13,174 nt of DNA from Asterionellopsis glacialis (taxonomy: Eukaryota > Bacillariophyta > Plagiogrammaphyceae > Rhaphoneidales > Asterionellopsidaceae). How positions within the stretch are numbered: position 1 is the stretch's first letter; each line of letters begins with the position of its first letter. Positions 7,833 to 13,174 of this stretch are shown here, piece by piece. The DNA lies in the NCBI GenBank assembly GCA_014885115.2, contig WKLE02001128.1, positions 21,530-34,703 on the forward strand. The letters are read 5' to 3'. The notes beneath the pieces were generated by a model. The model saw only the letters and a list, made by a program, of their open reading frames with translations, had not been told where the DNA came from and searched no databases. Position numbers and translations under genes: made by a program.

Positions 7833-8349
7833 CTGCCACCTTGGCTGTCGATAAGTTTACTTCAATGCCAATTTTTGTAGAAGGTACATCGGACTATTTC
7901 GGATATGGGTAGAAAGTCGAATACAGGATCACAAATAATTAAGGGAGGAAATCAAACATTCAAAAACACGTATATTGTCCGACTACCAAACAGGTTCCGG
8001 TTTTTATTCTTAAGAAGGTATTCAATATGTCAAAAATAAATACTGTACAAATATACCATGTTCAATGTAAAAAAGTTTTTAAAAGCTACTCTAAAAAAAA
8101 GGGCGATATTACTCTAGAACAATCGCGAACTTTGAAGTCATTCCGATGATGCGTGAATGATACACACACAGTAAGGTACTAGTCGTAGTACCCGTCCCTT
8201 ATTGCAAATCATAGAAATGATACTTTCATAAGTGCATTGTTGAAAACGGTGACAAGTAAGTATGCACAGTAGTATTATATTTTGGAGACTCAAACGCCTC
8301 CTTGATGTTGAATTATCAATCAGTACAGGGAATCGCTGCTAGTAGGGCT

Positions 8350-8382
8350 CTATGTACATGGTATTACTTCATGTGGACATAG
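8350..8382. repeat. Short hairpin with 2-nt bulge
   Basis: CTATGT+ACATG (8350-8360) pairs with CATGT (8370-8374) and ACATAG (8377-8382), leaving GG unpaired at 8375-8376 and a nine-base loop. A run of six G follows at once. Role unknown. Confidence 0.5.
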
Positions 8383-8695
8383 GGGGGCAGTCATTACCGT
8401 TTTCCAGTACCGTCTTTATTCTAAAAAAACATAGTTCGGATCATTCCAGGTACCTGTACACCACATATATATCGAAAAAAACTACACCCATCAATCGGGT
8501 TCAGAAGACTCCCTAGAGGATTATATTCAAGTAGGAACAAATCAACATAGTAGGACTATTCCGGTACTCATTTTAGAATAAATTGAATAATGCATAGCTC
8601 TGTCGCACCAATGTCCCAATTCGGGTTTACTTGACAACATTTTTTTTAGCCTTTCCAGTGAGCTATATAAGTACTGTTTTTCGTGAAAATATATG

Positions 8696-8908
8696 GTGTC
8701 GCAGTCTTGTCACACCAAAGGTTCCCACAAATCAATTCTTCGCAGATTAAACTCTAGGAACTAACCCTGCTGTGCTCAGTTCCCGAAACTGTGTGCAAAT
8801 TGTCGTGCTGTGGCGACAAAAAATCATTGATGATTAGGATGTCACGTGTGTCGCAGCGCTGTCTCACCAAAATTCCCAAATAGTTAATAATGCAAAAGTG
8901 CGGTCTTC
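8696..8908. repeat. Pair of degenerate direct repeats, offset 152 bp
   Basis: GTGTCGCAG at 8696-8704 and again at 8848-8856 each lead into TGTCNCACCAAA and then TTCCCA. Similarity resumes further on at CTTCGC followed by TAAAC. A weaker third echo, CTGTCGCACCAA then TCCCAATTC, lies near 8600-8625. The spacing differs between copies, so these are old diverged repeats, not a young duplication. Confidence 0.5.
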
Positions 8909-8981
8909 GCGAATAAACGGCCTCGTGCGTACTTTTCAAATTTGCTGTTCAAGTTGTTTTGCCGCAGTAACGCAATTTACC

Positions 8982-9391
8982 TGATATATGCATCTCGAAC
9001 TTGCAATTGGTAGACATTTTTGAACATATTCCCCCCTCCCTCATTTTTCTGTATTTTTTGGGAAAACGAGAACCAAGAGGGGCGCATTATAAAACTGGTT
9101 CTTGACATTTGGCTGTTATGGAGAATTGTGAAACACTTGTAGGAAAACAGATGGTGGGCTTTTATCAATCAACTTCCAATGAAGTGCCAGAAAGAAATTG
9201 AGTTACTGGAAGATGATATTCATCTTGAACTTGCCATTGAGATGCCAAGACGTGTAATTCCATTAGCTCAGCTCCAATGCTAAAACTTTTGAAAATACCC
9301 CCCTACCTCTTTTTTGAATCATCGCCAGGGATTTTTGGAAAGAACGCGAACCAAGGAGCGTAAAAACAGTTTCTTCATACTTTTGATGAAA
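8982..9391. repeat. Pair of diverged ~120-170 bp direct repeats
   Basis: Copy A runs from about 8982 to 9105 and copy B from about 9214 to 9391. Both start with TGATAT then CATCT-GAACTTGC-ATTG, pass through TTTTGAA then CCCCCCT-CCTC, and continue to TTTTTGG-A, then CGNGAACCAAG and GCG. Copy B carries about 45 extra bases in its first part. Order and orientation are conserved, which argues for a duplicated element and not chance. Confidence 0.6.
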
Positions 9392-9928
9392 TGGACTGAT
9401 ACTATAAGTAGTGGAATACTTTCCATAAGTGTTCTTTTCGCAATCAGCTGCGGATAAACTGCCATAATGAAATTGAATCTTCAAGAAGCATAATTTCTGT
9501 AGCTTGTCTGTTGTACGCAGTTAACTGCACGTGATCAAGCTTTGCTTTGCATCTGTAGAGAAACATGAAGGCTGCAGCAGAGACCCCTGGCTCGATATAG
9601 AATAGACATCCTTGATAAAAAGCCTACTGGAACGAACGGAAATGTAGGTTAGGCTTGGTTTCTTGATTCTGTTTTCCCTCTCATGCCGAAATAGGAGTTA
9701 TGAGATCGCTTCCAAGAGTTAAAGGACGACGGTCACTACTGTTTTGCTGTTGATTATGTCAGTATTGGAAGGTGTTAGTTTGATTGTATTACTGTAGCTT
9801 AAAAGTCAGAAGTGTTCAAAGATACAGGAAGCCAGAAAGAATGAGACACGCCGAGACGGAGAATAAAATTATGCTTCTTTTGCTCAAGCCTTAGCAATCG
9901 AAGAAATATTGACAATAGTTTCTTCTAA

Positions 9929-11332
9929 TTATTTCTTTGGTCTTGAAAAGTAACAGACATCACCATAGCTTAAGAATTTGTATCCCATTGACTGAGCTTC
10001 TTCGTATACTTGCTTTACCTTTTGCCCACTGCCGAGGAATGCCGACACAAGCAACATCAATGTGGAATCTGGTGCATGAAAGTTCGTTACCAAGTTATCA
10101 ACAACCTTGAAGTCATATGAATTCGGAACAATCATGAGACTTGTTCTTCCAACTACGATATCATTTATATTTTTCCCTTCAATAATAGATTGGAAGGCAT
10201 CAGTAGCTGGTATAGTGGATGCTGCATCTTTCAAATCACGCCACTCGTGTTGGTCTAGTAACATAAAATCTTCACCTCCTGTTGAATCATCTCCCCCTTT
10301 TAGCAAAGACTTCACACCACACCAATACAAACTTTCAAGTGTCCTTGAGCTAGTAGTCCCTACAACGATCATCTTTTTGTTTGATTTCATGACATCAATG
10401 ATACGGAGAATTTCTCCAACGTTGACAGCGAAATTTTCTCCGTGCATTTTATGCTCTCTAGCGTCTTGTGCCACAACAGGTTTGAATGTTCCAGCTCCAA
10501 CGTGCAGTGATAAGAAGGAAGTATTTTCGTTGCCTATTTGCTTCAACAAGTCGTCTGTAAAGTGTAAACCCGCCGTAGGTGCGGCGACGGAACCCATCCC
10601 TGCCGCATAAACATTATTATAGGACGATTGATCAGCAGCTTCGGAATCACGATTCAAATAAGGTGGAATCGGAACTTTTCCAATTGTATCAAGCAAGTCT
10701 GTAAGAGTGGTGACTGTGCCAACGTTAGTTTGAGCTACTGTATTGCATTCCACCACACATTCTGTACCGTTTCCATTGCTGTGCTCATCTTCAATCCATG
10801 GACCCACAACATCTACGACAGTAAATCGAGCACCTTTAGAAAACTCATCTAGAAAAACATTGCCAACTTGCACATTCTCGTCACGTAGCATCACCGTCAA
10901 TCTTACACCATTGGGATTTTTATCTACAACGTTTCCAAGGTCAAGAATCATCATTTCTAAGCTTTCCTCACAATTTTCTCTAACAACTTGCACACGGCCA
11001 TTGGCAACTTTACTTTCGTTAAAAATTATGTGTGCTCCATCAGCTACCGAACAAAAATTTTCAGAAAAGTTGTCATAATGAGTAACAGTCCCAGTGGCAT
11101 CGACTCTAAGTAAACGTGAACTACCCCTTGGCTCTGCAGGATATTTGGCAATAGACTCGAGTTTCAAATCATATGTGAAATCTTTCATTTGAATCATTTG
11201 TACAGAAGAGGTAGTGAAAGCTCGCCATGGCCGATTATGCGTTATTTTCACATAACTTGATGAAAATATCGACCGTCGTAATGTAGTGAAGGAAGACGAT
11301 GTTACTCTTGTTGATGTATGCCGAAGAATCAT
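9929..11332 (-). CDS. queA: S-adenosylmethionine:tRNA ribosyltransferase-isomerase, organelle-targeted
   Basis: 467 residues from ATG at 11332; the frame continues upstream only through a TTG. The enzyme moves the ribosyl part of S-adenosylmethionine to preQ1 in the anticodon wobble base of tRNA, giving epoxyqueuosine. Residues 1-45 are Ser/Thr/Arg-rich without acids, as in a mitochondrial or plastid presequence. The QueA core starts at KDFTYDL (about residue 50). Family blocks in order, in residues from this ATG: GKVPIPPYL (218-226), GSVAAPTAGLHF (247-258), LHVGAGTFKPV (276-286), HKMHGENF (294-301), VGTTSSRTLES (324-334), VDNLVTNFHAPDSTLMLLVS (411-430), YKFLSYGD (451-458). E. coli QueA is about 356 residues. 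The excess is the presequence plus a ~45-residue insert after LESLYWCGVK, which resembles Bacteroidetes QueA as I recall it. No key block is missing, so it is probably active. It diverges from the gene at 11728. Confidence 0.95.
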   Translation of the reverse strand: MILRHTSTRVTSSSFTTLRRSIFSSSYVKITHNRPWRAFTTSSVQMIQMKDFTYDLKLESIAKYPAEPRGSSRLLRVDATGTVTHYDNFSENFCSVADGAHIIFNESKVANGRVQVVRENCEESLEMMILDLGNVVDKNPNGVRLTVMLRDENVQVGNVFLDEFSKGARFTVVDVVGPWIEDEHSNGNGTECVVECNTVAQTNVGTVTTLTDLLDTIGKVPIPPYLNRDSEAADQSSYNNVYAAGMGSVAAPTAGLHFTDDLLKQIGNENTSFLSLHVGAGTFKPVVAQDAREHKMHGENFAVNVGEILRIIDVMKSNKKMIVVGTTSSRTLESLYWCGVKSLLKGGDDSTGGEDFMLLDQHEWRDLKDAASTIPATDAFQSIIEGKNINDIVVGRTSLMIVPNSYDFKVVDNLVTNFHAPDSTLMLLVSAFLGSGQKVKQVYEEAQSMGYKFLSYGDVCYFSRPKK

Positions 11333-11727
11333 GGACAAGTAGGTTAGCAAGAACCAGCCTTTAAAGTGAAGAGGCTTTTGTTTTATCTTATTTGATGCGT
11401 GGTACAGTAGTCCCAGAACTTTTTGTGTGTATTATGATGGGTGATGGTGGCAGTTTCGAGTGTCAGAGTGCAATCTCTAGAGCGCAAAATCTAAAAAAGA
11501 AAGCATTGAATAATATCATTGCAGTTTTCCAAAAAAAATGAGAGGTTGCGAGTGCTCGTGCCTGGTACGATATTAAATATCTCTAACCTTAGTCATATAA
11601 AACTAAGTGATATTTTCTTCTTTCGCGCCAAAAACAGAATGACACCGCAATCTCAAAATCTCGCAGTCAACTCCTACTCAAGGAATAAAGCCATTCATCG
11701 AGTCCATTAAACTTGAAGTTGTCAAAA
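11333..11727. promoter_or_regulatory. Divergent intergenic promoter region
   Basis: 395 bases separate the queA ATG (leftward) from the ATG at 11728 (rightward), so both promoters should lie here. The rightward side has a TATA-like TATAAAA at 11596-11602 and an E2F-type site at 11621-11634. No coding frame in it looks real. Confidence 0.55.
11621..11634 (+). promoter_or_regulatory. E2F/DP binding site
   Basis: TTTCGCGCCAAAAA fits the classical E2F consensus TTTSSCGC and continues into the palindromic form TTTSGCGCSAAA. It lies 94 bases before the ATG at 11728. In plants, animals and algae such sites mark S-phase genes for replication, repair and the cell cycle, so the rightward gene may be one. 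It could also act on queA, 290 bases away. Confidence 0.65.
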
Positions 11728-12261
11728 ATGAGCGAAGCTTCTGTCAGCGATGGAGAAGGAACTTTGGTTGCAGCGGCGATGACGCCTTGCCAACATATCC
11801 ACCAGAGGTAGGAACAAAACAATTTGCAGGCCAAGAGCCTATCAGTAGGTATGCTTGAGCAACTTCCTCAAGGTTTGGCTGTATTTGAACCTACATGGGT
11901 GGAAGCCATTGAAAAGTTGTGTACCTATGGGAGCACTGACAGTGCTGTTGTTCTCGTTGGTGCTCTAGCGCCGCATGCACCTGGCGATATTCTTTCGGAA
12001 CGAGTTCAAGTGTGTAGGCAATTGGCATCCTTGGTGTATGATCGGATGCTCAATACGTGTGTGACAGCTCATTCAACAAGCAAAGCTTATCCTCTTCCAG
12101 TGTTGACATCCTGTAAGCGACTCTTTCGAATCATTACACTTTACTGCCCATCCAAAACTCAACTCTTTGTGCTTACTGCCAAGGTTCTTGATGTTGACGC
12201 CATACTTGTTCCCTTTGCCACTGGTCTTAAAATTGTCTGTGGTTTCTCCCCAATGGAATAG
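11728..12261 (+). CDS. Unidentified gene or gene fragment, splice structure unresolved
   Basis: A first block starts at ATG 11728 (MSEASVSDGEG) and runs 27 codons to AGG-TAG at 11806-11811. A second frame is open from 11824 to TAG at 12259-12261. It includes an internal ATG at 11851, and its stretch after EQLPQGLAVFEP looks like real, helix-rich protein. Two borders resemble splice sites: AG|GTAGGA at 11808 and TTTGCAG at 11829. The 22-base interval would be unusually short, and joining it leads to TAG within six codons. A 30-base interval ending at 11837 keeps the frame but has a poor acceptor. So a tiny intron, a frameshift or an independent start at 11851 are all possible. No family is recognised. 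The E2F site upstream suggests a DNA-repair or replication role, which is only inference. The short length suggests truncation. Confidence 0.5.
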
Positions 12262-12387
12262 TCTGTCTTCCACAATGGTTTGTCAAACACCAGTACTGTA
12301 CATTTTTTTTTGCTTAAAGTTTTGATCTGATTGTATCTATTACTAAAGATCTTATGTCAACCAAGGTGTGAAAAATTCTGGTATTGA

Positions 12388-13068
12388 AAATATCTGAACC
12401 ATCTCTTTGGATCCCCTCGCATAGAAGAGATTTGTTTAGATATGAATGACTGTGCTATTTTCACCATTTATGATGATATAGTAGATGTATATCTCGCTTC
12501 ACGAGGTAGCTATAATTGGTATAATCTCGGGAATTGTATCGACTGCCCGGAAGAAACTTCAACATTCAGATTGCTATACACTCAGCATCTCCATTGGACC
12601 TTAACTATTGAGGTCTCTTTGCATCAAACAACTCCAAGCTGAAAGGAGGCTCATACTTAAAACAAAGAACTGTTGTTGAGGAGTTCTGTATTCCAAATCT
12701 CAGTGACAATTGTGATTGGAGAATGCATCAGTCCTCCTGTTCCCATTCCATGTGATGATGGGACCATGCCACTTGGTGACTGTCAATTTACCTGATATAG
12801 TTTCTCCTAGAGGTCGATTCCATCAATGCGTTCCGGAGAGGTACTTCTTTCAGGTGGCCCTTACTATATTTTGCAATATCAATTCACTTTTACGAAAGAA
12901 ACATGTGTACCTACTACTAATGCTTGTGCCGTACTTTTGTTTGCAAATGGGACAACACCAGCAACATATGCGATGAACTTAAATGGAGAGGAGGGTTTGA
13001 GTAATGTTGGACGACGAGAACAGCCTCAGACAAATATCACGACAATTGAAGCTTACAAAGATCCATAG
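12388..13068 (+). pseudogene. Decayed gene of secreted Cys-rich tandem modules
   Basis: Three overlapping plus-strand frames carry pieces of related modules. Frame A (12388-12639) has EEICLDMNDCAIFTIYDD, then GSYNWY and ETSTF, then HWTLT. Frame B (12612-12752) has KGGSYLKQ, then EEFCIPNLSDNCDW. Frame C (12811-13065) has LSGGPYYI, ETCVPTTNACAVLLF, and ATYAMNLNGEE. The same order (GG-x-Y, Cys-Pro, Cys, hydrophobic F-x-I-Y-D, GSY) recurs in secreted or surface proteins of diatoms as I remember them; there the gap between FTIYD and GSY normally reads like GDGICC, which is lost here. In-frame stops at 12793-12795 and 12808-12810 and at least two frame changes indicate a dead gene. Unseen introns are a less likely alternative. 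The signal peptide and start are not found. Confidence 0.5.
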
Positions 13069-13174
13069 AAGTGTGATGAAAAAAAAAATATTAAATTCTT
13101 TTCAGATGACTATCCTACCAAAACTACTAAGTTTGCGTCGATATTTCTAAACAACACTCACGTTCACGCATTTT

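Larger units (their letters stand above)
7557..9928. other. 2.4-kb region without a convincing gene
   Basis: This lies between the 5' end of the HSF gene and the 3' end of QueA. No frame over about 75 codons shows protein character. It contains an 11-bp tandem array near 7800, a hairpin at 8350-8382, a 12-bp inverted repeat (8415-8426 with 8571-8582), and two pairs of degenerate direct repeats (8696/8848 and 8982/9214). CACGTG words occur at 8843 and about 9528. No tRNA B-box or CRISPR pattern was seen. It could hold non-coding RNA or transposon debris. Confidence 0.5.

Noticed and set aside
7557..7850. Heat-shock elements controlling the HSF gene itself
   Set aside because: Only isolated TTC or GAA words occur. 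No alternating nGAAnnTTCn array is present.
7557..9928. tRNA genes or a CRISPR array in the large gene-free region
   Set aside because: I found no A-box plus B-box pair on either strand by eye. The repeats are few, diverged and unevenly spaced. A covariance-model scan would settle it.
10107..10610. Plus-strand open frame of 167 codons
   Set aside because: It lies wholly opposite the conserved core of queA and has no family resemblance, so it is an antisense shadow.
11333..11350. Six extra residues on QueA
   Set aside because: The upstream codon is TTG. The first ATG is at 11332 and still leaves a full presequence.

Overview
The window reads as nuclear DNA of a GC-poor microalga, most likely a diatom. 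Genes are mostly intronless and well spaced, on both strands. Starts have eukaryotic ATG contexts and lack bacterial ribosome-binding sites or operons. The protein set also fits: a stand-alone heat-shock-factor-type regulator, a seven-unit DUF4116 repeat protein, and the remains of a secreted Cys-rich modular protein of a kind I associate with diatoms. The species cannot be fixed from this sequence.

Layout. 1-198 (-): a short N-terminal, mitochondrial-presequence-like coding piece that runs to the window edge. 199-2600: no intact gene, but a foldback hairpin, a decayed coding stretch and a second hairpin. 2638-2733: three 32-bp pyrimidine-rich tandem units in the 5' flank of a DUF4116 repeat gene (2870-3970, +), whose last part appears frame-shifted. 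4094-5521 (-): an ankyrin-repeat plus METTL21-type methyltransferase fusion, convergent with the DUF4116 gene. 5609-6166 (-): a doubtful upstream ORF. 6573-7556 (-): an HSF-family transcription factor. 7557-9928: 2.4 kb without a convincing gene, holding degenerate dispersed repeats. 9929-11332 (-): an organelle-targeted QueA, the tRNA epoxyqueuosine-forming enzyme. 11333-11727: a divergent intergenic region with a TATA-like box and a near-ideal E2F site. 11728-12261 (+): an unidentified, probably spliced or damaged gene. 12388-13068 (+): a decayed gene made of extracellular-type modules.

The genes do not form one pathway. The most notable items are the eukaryotic QueA, which looks bacterial (Bacteroidetes-like) in its insert and suggests de novo queuosine chemistry in an organelle; the E2F-marked gene beside it; the ankyrin-methyltransferase fusion; and the modular pseudogene at the right end. 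I did not find a clear new multi-gene system.
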